Shown here: positions 25,264 to 34,469 of the stretch, piece after piece
How the letters are laid out: the number at the start of each line of letters is the position of its first letter
Position numbering within the stretch: the stretch's first letter is position 1
Origin: Actinomyces oris
Lineage (GTDB): Bacteria; Actinomycetota; Actinomycetes; Actinomycetales; Actinomycetaceae
Length of the DNA stretch: 64,000 nt
Assembly (NCBI RefSeq): GCF_001553935.1
Contig: NZ_CP014232.1
Location: 806,001-870,000 of the forward strand
Direction of reading: 5' to 3'
Translations under genes and position numbers: made by a program
Notes under the pieces: model-generated
The model's database searches: none
What the model saw: only the letters and a program-made list of their open reading frames with translations
Told to the model about the DNA's origin: nothing

Positions 25264-27006
25264 TTACTGACCGCTTGTGCAGGTCAGGCCCTCCTTGGGC
25301 AGGGTCCCGCTGGTGAGGTAGGTGTCGACGGCCTTCTGGACGCAGGCCCCCGCGCGCCCGTAGGCGGTGTGGCCGTTGCCCTCCCAGGTCAGGAGCCGGC
25401 CGGACTCGAGCTGATCGGCCATGGCCTGGGACCAGGCGTAGGGCGTGGCCGGGTCACCGGTGGTGCCCACCACCAGGATGGGGGCCGCCCCCTTGGCGTG
25501 GATGGGAGCGGGCTTGCGGGTCCCGTTGTGCCCCCAGGCCTGGCAACGCGCATCCTGGTTGCCCAAGGAGGCGCCGAAGGTGGGCGAGCTCTGGAGGATC
25601 TGCTGGTACTCCTTCTCCCAGCTGGTCATGTCGCCCTGGACGGGGATGTCCTGGCAGTTGACGGCGTAGAAGGTCGGGGCGCTGCCTCCGGCGGTCACCT
25701 TGCCGTAGAGCACCTGGATGTAGGAGCCGTCCTTCTGGGTGATGGCCTGGTCGAGGGCATAGGTGAGGAGGGGCCAATATTCGGAGGAGTACAGGAGTCG
25801 GCGGATGGCGCTGCGGATCGTGCTGCCGTCCACGGTGACGTTCGGATCCGCGGTCTTGAGCGGTGTCTGGTCCGCCGAGGCGATGAGGGCGCGAACCTGC
25901 TGGACTCCGGCGTCGGCGTCACCGGTCAGGGGGCAGCTCTGGCCTTCCTGGACGGCCTGGCCGGACTGGCACTGCTGGACGTAGGTGCGCAGCGCGGCCT
26001 CGAAGCCCTGGGCCTGCCCGGCGGCCCGGTCCCCCAGTGACAGGGAGGGGTCGACGGCGCCGTCGAGAACCATGCGGCCGGTGTTGGCGGGGAAGAGCTC
26101 GGCGTAGTGAGCCCCCAGGTAAGTGCCGTAGGAGAAGCCCAGGTAGTTGAGCTTCTGGTCCCCGGACAGTGCCCGCAGCACGTCAAGATCCCGGGCCACC
26201 GAGACGGTGTCCACATGGTCGAGCAGCCCGGCCGGCTTGGTGTGGGCGGCGCAGCTGGCCTCCTCCTGCGTGAAGTCCTTGGTGATCTCGTCGATCAGGG
26301 TCGGGAAGCCGACGTTGGCCTCCGCTCCGCCGTCGGCAGCAGGATTCTCAGCGTCCCGGAAGGGGGTGGGGTCGTCCCCGGCGACGTCGGCGACGAGGGA
26401 GCCGGGCTGGGGGTCACTGACGCCCATGCCCCCCTGGGCGGCCTTGGCGGGCTGCTGGCCCGCTCCGTCATCGCAGGTGATGGCGGTGGAGGAGCCGACG
26501 CCGCGGGGGTCGAAGCCGATGATGTCGTAGGCCTGGTTGAGGGCGGGCGAGAACTGGATCTCGTTGTTCTCCACCATCTCCACCCCGGAGTAGCCGGGTC
26601 CGCCGGGGTTGACGAAGAGGGTGCCCTGGCGCACCGAGCCGGTGGCCTGGTGCTTCTTCATCGCGATCTCAATGGTCTGCCCATCGGGCTTGGAGTAGTC
26701 CAGCGGAACCTTGACCTTGGCGCACTGAAAACCGGTCTTGTCAGCAGACTTCTCCACCCCGGCAGTGGCCACGCAGTCGTACCACGCGACCTTCTGACCG
26801 TAGAAGGACTCCAGCCCCTTGGGCACCGCCGCCTTGGACGACGCCGCCGGAGCCGACCCCGCAGCGGGCGCCGCAGCAGCAGGAACCACACCGGCCCCCA
26901 CCCCCAGGCACACACCCGCCACAGCCGCCAGCACCCCGGCAGACACCCGACGACGCCCCGGAGCGACTCGTCGCGGACCGGAGAATTCATTCACGCTATT
27001 TTTCAT
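25264..27006 (-). CDS. Secreted tripeptidyl-aminopeptidase-like alpha/beta hydrolase
   Basis: 580 residues with a Sec-type signal peptide (RRRVSAGVLAAVAGVCLGVGAG, cleavage near AAAAPA). Catalytic elements: NPGGPGYSG, nucleophile GFSYGTYLGAHYAELFPA, Asp in VVGTTGDPATPY and His in GNGHTAYGRA. A ~50-residue insertion rich in Gly/Pro/Asp (about residues 200-250) distinguishes it from the other copies. The first ~135 residues and the upstream 180 bases are essentially identical in DNA to those of the next copy, while the remainder is diverged, so only the 5' end shares the recent duplication. Probably leaderless (see the -10 at 27014). Confidence 0.88.
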   Translation of the reverse strand: MKNSVNEFSGPRRVAPGRRRVSAGVLAAVAGVCLGVGAGVVPAAAAPAAGSAPAASSKAAVPKGLESFYGQKVAWYDCVATAGVEKSADKTGFQCAKVKVPLDYSKPDGQTIEIAMKKHQATGSVRQGTLFVNPGGPGYSGVEMVENNEIQFSPALNQAYDIIGFDPRGVGSSTAITCDDGAGQQPAKAAQGGMGVSDPQPGSLVADVAGDDPTPFRDAENPAADGGAEANVGFPTLIDEITKDFTQEEASCAAHTKPAGLLDHVDTVSVARDLDVLRALSGDQKLNYLGFSYGTYLGAHYAELFPANTGRMVLDGAVDPSLSLGDRAAGQAQGFEAALRTYVQQCQSGQAVQEGQSCPLTGDADAGVQQVRALIASADQTPLKTADPNVTVDGSTIRSAIRRLLYSSEYWPLLTYALDQAITQKDGSYIQVLYGKVTAGGSAPTFYAVNCQDIPVQGDMTSWEKEYQQILQSSPTFGASLGNQDARCQAWGHNGTRKPAPIHAKGAAPILVVGTTGDPATPYAWSQAMADQLESGRLLTWEGNGHTAYGRAGACVQKAVDTYLTSGTLPKEGLTCTSGQ

Positions 27007-27013
27007 AAACGTT

Positions 27014-27019
27014 ATATTA
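27014..27019 (-). promoter_or_regulatory. -10 element of peptidase gene 2 (likely leaderless)
   Basis: TAATAT on the minus strand ends seven bases before the ATG at 27006, in an unusually AT-rich patch, and no Shine-Dalgarno precedes the ATG. The expected start site is therefore the ATG itself. The same sequence precedes the next copy at 28841-28846. No clear -35. Confidence 0.45.
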
Positions 27020-27076
27020 CAAACAGTAAACGGAACGCGTCCGTGTCATGGGTGAGCATCTGAGAGAAGAAAAAGA

Positions 27077-27117
27077 ACCGTGGTTGGGGCGCCTGTCTTC
27101 GGCGCCCCAACCACGGT
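27077..27117 (-). terminator. Intrinsic terminator of peptidase gene 3
   Basis: Perfect 17-base arms (ACCGTGGTTGGGGCGCC and its complement), 7-base loop, then TTCTTTTTCTTC on the minus strand. Confidence 0.9.
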
Positions 27118-27189
27118 GATGCCTGCCCGCAACGCTCCCTGACGATCCTCAGCGGACAGCCGGCGGGAGGGTGGCGTTTTCTCGCGGGC

Positions 27190-28833
27190 TCACTCCGTGC
27201 CGTGGCACGTCAGCCCCTTCTTGGGCATGGTGCCGCTCAGCAGGTAGGTGTCGACCGCCTTGATGACACAGGGGCCGCGCCCGGAGCTGGCGTAAGCCGT
27301 GTGCCCGTTGCCCTCCCAGGTGAGGAGTTGGCCGGAGTCCAGCTGATCGGCCAGGGACACGGCATCCTCGTACGGCGTGGCCGGGTCACCGGTCGTCCCG
27401 ATCACAAGGATCGGCGCGGCTCCCTTGGCGTGGAGCTTCTTGGACGGCTGGGGGTTGGTGTGCCCCCAGGCCTGGCAGCCCAGTTCGGCACCATCGAACG
27501 TGGACGCGAAGCGAGGTGAGGCCTTCTGCACCTTCTCACTCTGCGCCTTCCAGGTGGCCATGTCACCCTCGACCTGGTAGTCCCGGCAGTTGATGGCAAT
27601 GTTCGCACCGGTGTTGACTAGGGGCTGAGCTTCGAGCCGGTCCGCGATAGCCCTGAAGGCCGAGGCGTCTTTCTGGTTGACGACCTGCCCAAATGCCTCG
27701 TTCAGGACGTCCCAGGAGGATTCCGGAGAATAGAGCATGACCGACACGACCTGCTTCATGTCGTCACCCGTGACCGGACGGTTCGCGTCCGAGGAGGGCA
27801 CGGGCGACTGGTCGGCCGAGTTGAAGATGTCCCCGATCTGCTTGACGCCGGCGTCGGCGTCACCGGAGAGGGGGCAGTTCTGCCCCGACTGGCACCAGGA
27901 GACATAGTTGCGCAGCGCCCGCTCGAAGCCCCGGGCCTGCCCGAGAATGTGCTCGCTGAGGCTCAGGCTGGGGTCGAGGGCGCCGTCGAGGACCATGCGG
28001 CCGGTGTTGGCGGGGAAGAGCTCGGCGTAGTGAGCCCCCAGGAAGGTGCCGTAGGAGAAGCCCGCGTAGTTGAGCTTCTGGTCCCCGGACAGCGCCCGCA
28101 GCACGTCAAGATCCCGGGCCACCGAGACGGTGTCCACGTGGTCGAGCAGCTCGGCAGGCTTGGTGCCCGCCGCGCAGCTGGCCTCGAACTGCTTGAACTG
28201 TGCGGAGATGACGGCGGCCCGCTGCTCGAATGTCGCGGCACCTTCTCCGGCATTGACCGGAGCGTCTTCCGTCTTCGCCTCCAGCTCGGTGTCGGAGGTG
28301 CAGTTCACGGCGGTGGAGGAGCCGACGCCGCGGGGGTCGAAGCCGATGATGTCGTAGGACTTCTGGACGCCGGCGAAGGTCGAGTCCACCATCGCGCCGA
28401 CGTCGTCCACCCCGGATCCGCCGGGGCCGCCGGGGTTGACGAAGAGGGTGCCCTGGCGCACCGAGCCGGTGGCCTGGTGCTTCTTCATCGCGATCTCAAT
28501 GGTCTGCCCATCGGGCTTGGAGTAGTCCAGCGGAACCTTGACCTTGGCGCACTGAAAACCGGTCTTGTCAGCAGACTTCTCCACCCCGGCAGTGGCCACG
28601 CAGTCGTACCACGCGACCTTCTGACCGTAGAAGGACTCCAGCCCCTTGGGCACCGCCGCCTTGGACGACGCCGCCGGAGCCGACCCCGCAGCGGGCGCCG
28701 CAGCAGCAGGAACCACACCGGCCCCCACCCCCAGGCACACACCCGCCACAGCCGCCAGCACCCCGGCAGACACCCGACGACGCCCCGGAGCGACTCGTCG
28801 CGGACCGGAGAATTCATTCACGCTATTTTTCAT
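27190..28833 (-). CDS. Secreted tripeptidyl-aminopeptidase-like alpha/beta hydrolase
   Basis: 547 residues, same domain order as its neighbours: Sec signal peptide, NPGGPGGSG oxyanion loop, nucleophile GFSYGTFLGAHYAELFPA, and the TAP-like C-terminal domain with VIGTTGDPATPYED and GNGHTAYASSG. It differs from the following copy (ending at 29017) almost only in the signal peptide and one substitution near residue 134 (Val versus Met). Own leaderless-type promoter (TAATAT at 28841-28846) and own terminator, so it is probably a single-gene transcript. Redundant dosage of a surface peptidase is the simplest reading. Confidence 0.88.
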   Translation of the reverse strand: MKNSVNEFSGPRRVAPGRRRVSAGVLAAVAGVCLGVGAGVVPAAAAPAAGSAPAASSKAAVPKGLESFYGQKVAWYDCVATAGVEKSADKTGFQCAKVKVPLDYSKPDGQTIEIAMKKHQATGSVRQGTLFVNPGGPGGSGVDDVGAMVDSTFAGVQKSYDIIGFDPRGVGSSTAVNCTSDTELEAKTEDAPVNAGEGAATFEQRAAVISAQFKQFEASCAAGTKPAELLDHVDTVSVARDLDVLRALSGDQKLNYAGFSYGTFLGAHYAELFPANTGRMVLDGALDPSLSLSEHILGQARGFERALRNYVSWCQSGQNCPLSGDADAGVKQIGDIFNSADQSPVPSSDANRPVTGDDMKQVVSVMLYSPESSWDVLNEAFGQVVNQKDASAFRAIADRLEAQPLVNTGANIAINCRDYQVEGDMATWKAQSEKVQKASPRFASTFDGAELGCQAWGHTNPQPSKKLHAKGAAPILVIGTTGDPATPYEDAVSLADQLDSGQLLTWEGNGHTAYASSGRGPCVIKAVDTYLLSGTMPKKGLTCHGTE

Positions 28834-28903
28834 AAACGTTATATTACAAACAGTAAACGGAACGCGTCCGTGTCATGGGTGAGCATCTGAGAGAAGAAAA
28901 AGA

Positions 28904-28944
28904 ACCGTGGTTGGGGCGCCTGTCTTCGGCGCCCCAACCACGGT
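28904..28944 (-). terminator. Intrinsic terminator of peptidase gene 4
   Basis: Second copy of the 17-bp stem with T-rich tail, exactly 1827 bases from the first. Confidence 0.9.
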
Positions 28945-29016
28945 GATGCCTGCCCGCAACGCTCCCTGACGATCCTCAGCGGACAGCCGGCGGGAGGGTG
29001 GCGTTTTCTCGCGGGC

Positions 29017-30714
29017 TCACTCCGTGCCGTGGCACGTCAGCCCCTTCTTGGGCATGGTGCCGCTCAGCAGGTAGGTGTCGACCGCCTTGATGACACAGGG
29101 GCCGCGCCCGGAGCTGGCGTAAGCCGTGTGCCCGTTGCCCTCCCAGGTGAGGAGTTGGCCGGAGTCCAGCTGATCGGCCAGGGACACGGCATCCTCGTAC
29201 GGCGTGGCCGGGTCACCGGTCGTCCCGATCACAAGGATCGGCGCGGCTCCCTTGGCGTGGAGCTTCTTGGACGGCTGGGGGTTGGTGTGCCCCCAGGCCT
29301 GGCAGCCCAGTTCGGCACCATCGAACGTGGACGCGAAGCGAGGTGAGGCCTTCTGCACCTTCTCACTCTGCGCCTTCCAGGTGGCCATGTCACCCTCGAC
29401 CTGGTAGTCCCGGCAGTTGATGGCAATGTTCGCACCGGTGTTGACTAGGGGCTGAGCTTCGAGCCGGTCCGCGATAGCCCTGAAGGCCGAGGCGTCTTTC
29501 TGGTTGACGACCTGCCCAAATGCCTCGTTCAGGACGTCCCAGGAGGATTCCGGAGAATAGAGCATGACCGACACGACCTGCTTCATGTCGTCACCCGTGA
29601 CCGGACGGTTCGCGTCCGAGGAGGGCACGGGCGACTGGTCGGCCGAGTTGAAGATGTCCCCGATCTGCTTGACGCCGGCGTCGGCGTCACCGGAGAGGGG
29701 GCAGTTCTGCCCCGACTGGCACCAGGAGACATAGTTGCGCAGCGCCCGCTCGAAGCCCCGGGCCTGCCCGAGAATGTGCTCGCTGAGGCTCAGGCTGGGG
29801 TCGAGGGCGCCGTCGAGGACCATGCGGCCGGTGTTGGCGGGGAAGAGCTCGGCGTAGTGAGCCCCCAGGAAGGTGCCGTAGGAGAAGCCCGCGTAGTTGA
29901 GCTTCTGGTCCCCGGACAGCGCCCGCAGCACGTCAAGATCCCGGGCCACCGAGACGGTGTCCACGTGGTCGAGCAGCTCGGCAGGCTTGGTGCCCGCCGC
30001 GCAGCTGGCCTCGAACTGCTTGAACTGTGCGGAGATGACGGCGGCCCGCTGCTCGAATGTCGCGGCACCTTCTCCGGCATTGACCGGAGCGTCTTCCGTC
30101 TTCGCCTCCAGCTCGGTGTCGGAGGTGCAGTTCACGGCGGTGGAGGAGCCGACGCCGCGGGGGTCGAAGCCGATGATGTCGTAGGACTTCTGGACGCCGG
30201 CGAAGGTCGAGTCCACCATCGCGCCGACGTCGTCCACCCCGGATCCGCCGGGGCCGCCGGGGTTCATGAAGAGGGTGCCCTGGCGCACTGAACCGGTGGC
30301 CTGGTGCTTCTTCATCGCGATCTCAATGGTCTGCCCATCGGGCTTGGAGTAGTCCAGCGGAACCTTGACCTTGGCGCACTGAAAACCGGTCTTGTCAGCA
30401 GACTTCTCCACCCCGGCAGTGGCCACGCAGTCGTACCACGCGACCTTCTGACCGTAGAAGGACTCCAGCCCCTTGGGCACCGCCGCCTTGGACGACGCCG
30501 CCGGAGCCGACCCCGCAGCGGGCGCCGCAGCAGCAGGAACCACACCGGCCCCCACCCCCAGGCACACACCCGCCACAGCCGCCAGCACCCCGGCAGACAC
30601 CCGACGACGTCGAAGGCCACCGGAGCCTCTTGCGTCGCTCACACCCGTGGACGAGGGACGATCAGGACGATTCTGGGGAGGATGCTTCATTCTCGTTTCC
30701 ATGGGCACCATCAT
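29017..30714 (-). CDS. Secreted tripeptidyl-aminopeptidase-like alpha/beta hydrolase
   Basis: 565 residues if the ATG at 30714 is used; in-frame ATGs at 30702 and 30690 are also possible and the latter would still leave a full signal peptide. From the hydrophobic segment (VSAGVLAAVAGVCLGVG) to the stop it is nearly identical in DNA and protein to the preceding copy, with the same nucleophile, Asp and His motifs. Its first ~40 residues and promoter differ completely from copies 2 and 3, so this is likely the original upstream end of the array. Confidence 0.87.
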   Translation of the reverse strand: MMVPMETRMKHPPQNRPDRPSSTGVSDARGSGGLRRRRVSAGVLAAVAGVCLGVGAGVVPAAAAPAAGSAPAASSKAAVPKGLESFYGQKVAWYDCVATAGVEKSADKTGFQCAKVKVPLDYSKPDGQTIEIAMKKHQATGSVRQGTLFMNPGGPGGSGVDDVGAMVDSTFAGVQKSYDIIGFDPRGVGSSTAVNCTSDTELEAKTEDAPVNAGEGAATFEQRAAVISAQFKQFEASCAAGTKPAELLDHVDTVSVARDLDVLRALSGDQKLNYAGFSYGTFLGAHYAELFPANTGRMVLDGALDPSLSLSEHILGQARGFERALRNYVSWCQSGQNCPLSGDADAGVKQIGDIFNSADQSPVPSSDANRPVTGDDMKQVVSVMLYSPESSWDVLNEAFGQVVNQKDASAFRAIADRLEAQPLVNTGANIAINCRDYQVEGDMATWKAQSEKVQKASPRFASTFDGAELGCQAWGHTNPQPSKKLHAKGAAPILVIGTTGDPATPYEDAVSLADQLDSGQLLTWEGNGHTAYASSGRGPCVIKAVDTYLLSGTMPKKGLTCHGTE

Positions 30715-30744
30715 ATGAACCGACCAGCAGGTGCATGCTCCCTC

Positions 30745-31329
30745 TCAGGGATGAGATGGGCCGCGCCCCTCTCCCCCACGAGTCCCGTTGCCCTCCGGGT
30801 CCTCAGCGGGCACCAGGTTCCAGGAGGCGGCCCAGGCCCAGATCTGGTCGAGCTCCTCCTCCATGAGGTAGCGGGCCCTGGGCTCGGTGAGTGCCCGAGC
30901 GGTCATTCCTCCCAGCGCCACCGTGCCCGCCTCGCTGTGTACTGTCGCCTGCACGCTCGGGCCTGCCTCGCGGAAGCGCAGAGCGGATCGGGGTTGCCGG
31001 GCGATGTCGAAGTCGTCCCGGGAACCGGGCCAGGCGAGGTTGTGGGAGCGCAGCAGCGTCCTGCTGTGGATGCCGCTGCGGTCGAAGACGGTCCGCGGCC
31101 GCAGGGTCAGGTAGCCCATGAGGAGGCACAGTGCCGCCGCGGCGAGGCAGGCGAGCATTCCCCGGTACTGCCCAAAGGTCATGATTGCCAGCCCGATGGC
31201 CAGCCCCAGGAGGCCGACGGCGGTCAGCCCCCAGGCGATGACTCGCTCCTGCGGGCTCGATCTACGGATGATCGGCTCGAACCGAGCGGCGTGGTCGGCG
31301 TCCTCGGCCCCGGACTGTGTCACGGTCAT
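30745..31329 (-). CDS. PH-domain-like membrane protein (hypothetical)
   Basis: 194 residues from the ATG at 31329. Two adjacent transmembrane helices (about 37-60 and 62-80) are followed by a cytosolic domain with LRPRTVFDRSGIHSRTLLRSHNLAWPGSRDDFDI, a pattern seen in actinobacterial bacterial-PH (YdbT/low-molecular-weight antigen 6-like) proteins. No function can be given. The open frame continues upstream to 31689, but that part is a shadow of holB. It lies between the peptidase array and the holB-tmk pair, same strand. Confidence 0.72.
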   Translation of the reverse strand: MTVTQSGAEDADHAARFEPIIRRSSPQERVIAWGLTAVGLLGLAIGLAIMTFGQYRGMLACLAAAALCLLMGYLTLRPRTVFDRSGIHSRTLLRSHNLAWPGSRDDFDIARQPRSALRFREAGPSVQATVHSEAGTVALGGMTARALTEPRARYLMEEELDQIWAWAASWNLVPAEDPEGNGTRGGEGRGPSHP

Positions 31330-31447
31330 GTCACGACTCTTGCACACCTGTCCAAAGCCGTCCTGGTTTTGGAGGTCGCTCCGGCAGTGACCCGCGCCCG
31401 ACGACGGCGACCTCATGCCCCGCCGCAGCTCGGGCGGGACAGGGTGC

Positions 31448-32698
31448 TCATCGTCCTTCGGCCTGGGGTCGCAGCTGGACCATGAGGGCCTCGACGGCCA
31501 GCAGCGGGGCGGCGTTGGAGCGCAGGCGGCTGCGGCACTCCTCGATGGCGGCGATACGGGCCAGGGACTGCTCGGGGCTCGTCGTACGGGCGGCCTGGTC
31601 GACGGCGTCGGACAAGTCGAGGTTGACGCGCTCGACATCGCTGCCCATCTGAGTGGTGAGCACGTCACGGTAGAAGGACAGCAGGTCAATCATGGCCCGG
31701 TCCAGCACGTCGGTGCGGGCACGCTTGGCGCGGCGTTTCTGGTCCTCCTCGAGCTGGCGGATCTGGGCGCGCAGGGCCGCCGGGATCTTCCCGTCGCTCT
31801 CCAGGCCGAGGGCGCGGGTGAGCTCGGCCTTCTCGCGGGCGTCGCGCTCGGCGGTGGCCTCCTTGGCCTCGGACTCGGCGGCCTCCACCAGGGAGGCGGC
31901 GGCCAGGACGGCGTCCCCGACACTGCGCAGGGAGACGGGGGCCAGCAGGAGGCGGCGGCGCCGGTCCCAGGCGTCGGCGTCGGTGGCCAGGTGGCGGGCG
32001 AGCCCGATATGCGACTGGCTGGCCCGGGCGGCCCGGGCGGCCAGCTCGGAGTCGGCGCCGTCGCGGCGCACGAGGAGCTCGGCGACGGCGTCGGCCGGCG
32101 GGATCCGCAGCGTCACCAGGCGGCAGCGGGAGCGGATGGTGGGCAGGACGTCGTCGGCGCTGGGGGTGCACAGCAGCCAGACGGTCTGGGGCGGGGGCTC
32201 CTCGATGGACTTGAGCAGGACGTTGGTGGTGCGCTCGGCCATGCGGTCGGCATCCTCGACGAGGATGACGCGCCAGCGCCCGGTCCAGGGGCGGCGCTGG
32301 GCCTCACCGATGAGGGTCTTGACCTCGTCCATGGTGATGATGAGCTTCTCGGTGGCCAGGCGCACGACGTCGGGGTGGGAGCCGGCCATGACGTCACGGC
32401 AGGGCTTGCACTGCCCGCAGCCGGGCACGGGGCCGGTGCACTGCAGGGCGGCGGCGAAGGCGCGGGCGGCGTTCGAGCGGCCCGATCCGGGCGGGCCGGT
32501 CACGAGCCAGGCGTGGGTCATGGCGAGCCCGGCCGCTGCTGCCGCCGCAGAGCCCGCTCCCCCGTCTCGCGCCCCCTCGGGGGCGAGACCGGCGGCGTGC
32601 GCCTCGCGCTGCTGGGCGGCTTGGCGGGCGGCCTGGGCTGCGGCGGTGAAGGCGGCCACGGCGCTCTCCTGGCCGACGACGTCCTCCCACACACTCAT
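31448..32698 (-). CDS. holB: DNA polymerase III subunit delta'
   Basis: 416 residues; clamp-loader subunit. The N-terminus MSVWEDVVGQESAVAAF, the P-loop-like GPPGSGRSNAARAFAAAL, the zinc-binding cluster of four Cys (CTGPVPGCGQCKPC) and VILVEDADRMAERTTNVLLKSIEEPP are diagnostic of HolB/DnaX relatives. The P-loop has Arg in place of the catalytic Lys, consistent with delta' not hydrolysing ATP. The start overlaps the tmk stop as ATGA, so translation is coupled. The tmk-holB order is typical of actinobacteria. Confidence 0.93.
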   Translation of the reverse strand: MSVWEDVVGQESAVAAFTAAAQAARQAAQQREAHAAGLAPEGARDGGAGSAAAAAAGLAMTHAWLVTGPPGSGRSNAARAFAAALQCTGPVPGCGQCKPCRDVMAGSHPDVVRLATEKLIITMDEVKTLIGEAQRRPWTGRWRVILVEDADRMAERTTNVLLKSIEEPPPQTVWLLCTPSADDVLPTIRSRCRLVTLRIPPADAVAELLVRRDGADSELAARAARASQSHIGLARHLATDADAWDRRRRLLLAPVSLRSVGDAVLAAASLVEAAESEAKEATAERDAREKAELTRALGLESDGKIPAALRAQIRQLEEDQKRRAKRARTDVLDRAMIDLLSFYRDVLTTQMGSDVERVNLDLSDAVDQAARTTSPEQSLARIAAIEECRSRLRSNAAPLLAVEALMVQLRPQAEGR

Positions 32699-33483
32699 GA
32701 GCGCGCCTCCCCGCCTGGTCCAGCGGCGCTGCGGCGGGCGGCGGCCTCCACGAAGGCCTCCAGCCCCAGGAGCACGCCCTGGTGGGCCCCGCCGTGGGCG
32801 AGGTGCACGCCGTGGCGGCGCACGGCGGCGACAACGGCCTCGATGACGTCGTCGGCCACCTGGTCGACGGGCCGGTCGGCGTCGACGACGACGAAGCGCT
32901 CGGGCTCGGCCTGGGCCAGGGTGAGGAACTGCTCGCGCAGGGCGACGCGGAAGGCGTCCCCCTCCTGCTCGAGGCGGTCCTTGGCTCCGCGGCCGGTGGT
33001 GCGTCGCTCGGCCAGGTCGGGGTCGCCGTCGAGCAGAACGGTCAGGTCCGGCAGGAGGCCCTCGGTGGCCCACAGGGACAGGTCGCGGACCTCCTGGGGG
33101 CCGAGCGAGCGGGCCGCGCCCTGGTAGGCGACGGAGGAGTCGAGGTAGCGGTCGGCCAGGACGACGGCGCCGCGTTCGAGGGCGGGGCGCACGCGGGTGG
33201 CGATGTGGTGGGCGCGGTCGGCGGCGTACAGGAGGGCCTCGGCGCGCGGGGCGACGTGCCCGCCGTGCAGGAGGAGGCGGCGGATCTCGACGCCGAGCTC
33301 GGTGCCGCCCGGTTCACGGGTGAGGATGTGGTCCACGTCCGCTGCGGTCAGAAGGTCGGCGAGGATGCGGATCTGCGTCGTCTTGCCGACACCGTCGCCT
33401 CCCTCGAAGGAGATGAACAGACCGGGGCCGGACGGGGGCGGGACGGGGGCGCCGGAAGCAGCGGGAGGGGCAGCGGTGGTCAC
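32695..33483 (-). CDS. tmk: Thymidylate kinase
   Basis: Phosphorylates dTMP to dTDP. 262 residues from a GTG at 33483. P-loop FISFEGGDGVGKTTQ, the DR(Y/H) motif in LADRYLDSSVAYQG, and a lid region around TTGRGAKDRLEQEGDAFR are present. An ATG further upstream (33588) would add 35 residues with no family resemblance, so the GTG is preferred. A ~20-residue Ala/Pro-rich N-terminus precedes the P-loop. Confidence 0.92.
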   Translation of the reverse strand: MTTAAPPAASGAPVPPPSGPGLFISFEGGDGVGKTTQIRILADLLTAADVDHILTREPGGTELGVEIRRLLLHGGHVAPRAEALLYAADRAHHIATRVRPALERGAVVLADRYLDSSVAYQGAARSLGPQEVRDLSLWATEGLLPDLTVLLDGDPDLAERRTTGRGAKDRLEQEGDAFRVALREQFLTLAQAEPERFVVVDADRPVDQVADDVIEAVVAAVRRHGVHLAHGGAHQGVLLGLEAFVEAAARRSAAGPGGEARS

Positions 33484-33622
33484 AGGCCCAGGGTAACGGT
33501 CCGTGGGGAAGGCCCCGGGAGCGCCGACCGGTCGCCGGCAGGCGCACTGGGTGAGGTGGCGCCCTGGAGCGTGGAACGGCGTCGTCACCGGCCACCGCCA
33601 CTCATGCTCTCAGGCGATGCTC

Positions 33623-34426
33623 TCAGTGGTCCTGGCGGAGGTAGATACGGCAGCAGGTCCGCCAGGAGGCTCCCAGCCCCACGGCGGAGAGCACGGCGAT
33701 GAGCCCGAGCCCGCCGGCCAGCACCACCTGCTGAGGCATGGACTCCAGTGCACTCAGCACCCCGAAGACCACGGGCATCTCGATGCAGAAGCCGATGGCG
33801 AGGCCCCACAGGGCGAGCACGGGCAGGGAGGTGGTCCCGCCATACGCGACAAGCAGGACAGGCTCCACCGCGGCGATCACCCCAAAGAGGAACAGAAAGG
33901 TGAGGCGCCGGCCCACGGCGTCGTTCGATAACCCACCCACGGCCAGGAGCACTGCTGTTTCCCCGACGAACAGGATCACCCAGCCGGCAGCGAGCAGGAG
34001 GTAGCGGGCAGCCAGGACATCAAGACGAGTAACGGGCAGCGCCGCGTAGAGCTGACGCATCCGGGCCTCACGGGAGGGCCGCCACAGATCCAGAACCACC
34101 ATCAACGCCGCGGCCGGCAGGTAGTAGACCAGGTTCTCCGGGGAGAAGATTCCCAGCCAGCCCCTCAGCCCGGGCACGACCGCCCCCAGGGCACCGAGCG
34201 CGTACAGTCCCAGCAGCGCCGCGGTGTCCCGTCGCCTCCAGGCGATGAGCAGCTCCAGGCGCATGACGGCTCTCACCGTCTCCCACCGGCTCAGGGCACC
34301 TGGCCCCCGCACCACCGCAGGCGCACTGGGAACCTGAGTGCCGCAGGACTCGGCGGCAGTGGGCAGAGTGGCTGCGGCCCGCGCAGCGGACACGACGGAC
34401 TCGGACGTGGGCACGGACTCGGGCAT
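33623..34426 (-). CDS. ABC transporter permease-type membrane protein (third of three)
   Basis: 267 residues; about six hydrophobic helices after a ~65-residue hydrophilic N-terminus. The core after helix 1 (WRPSREARMRQLYAALPVTRLDVLAARYLLLA) follows the pattern of ABC-2-type permeases of GntR/YtrA-linked exporters. The C-terminus IYLRQDH matches those of the two upstream permeases. Start ATG 34426 has a GAGGAG Shine-Dalgarno. Last gene of the operon, 43 bases after the previous one. Substrate unknown. Confidence 0.78.
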   Translation of the reverse strand: MPESVPTSESVVSAARAAATLPTAAESCGTQVPSAPAVVRGPGALSRWETVRAVMRLELLIAWRRRDTAALLGLYALGALGAVVPGLRGWLGIFSPENLVYYLPAAALMVVLDLWRPSREARMRQLYAALPVTRLDVLAARYLLLAAGWVILFVGETAVLLAVGGLSNDAVGRRLTFLFLFGVIAAVEPVLLVAYGGTTSLPVLALWGLAIGFCIEMPVVFGVLSALESMPQQVVLAGGLGLIAVLSAVGLGASWRTCCRIYLRQDH

Positions 34427-34469
34427 GGTCGATCTCCTCACTTCTTCTTGCTTCTTCCTCGGCCGGGCC

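Larger units (their letters stand above)
26604..30604 (-). repeat. Tandem duplication with an 1827-bp offset
   Basis: About 2.2 kb (roughly 26604-28777) recurs at +1827 (roughly 28431-30604) with only a handful of base changes. Examples: the terminator at 27077-27117 recurs at 28904-28944, and the stop codons at 27190 and 29017 are exactly 1827 apart. A small patch at 30263-30300 differs (VNPGG becomes MNPGG), and identity stops at about 30605, inside the signal peptide of the last copy. Confidence 0.9.

Noticed and set aside
33484..33588. Longer N-terminus for thymidylate kinase from an ATG at 33588
   Set aside because: The extra 35 residues are unlike the family, and the GTG at 33483 places the P-loop at a normal distance.
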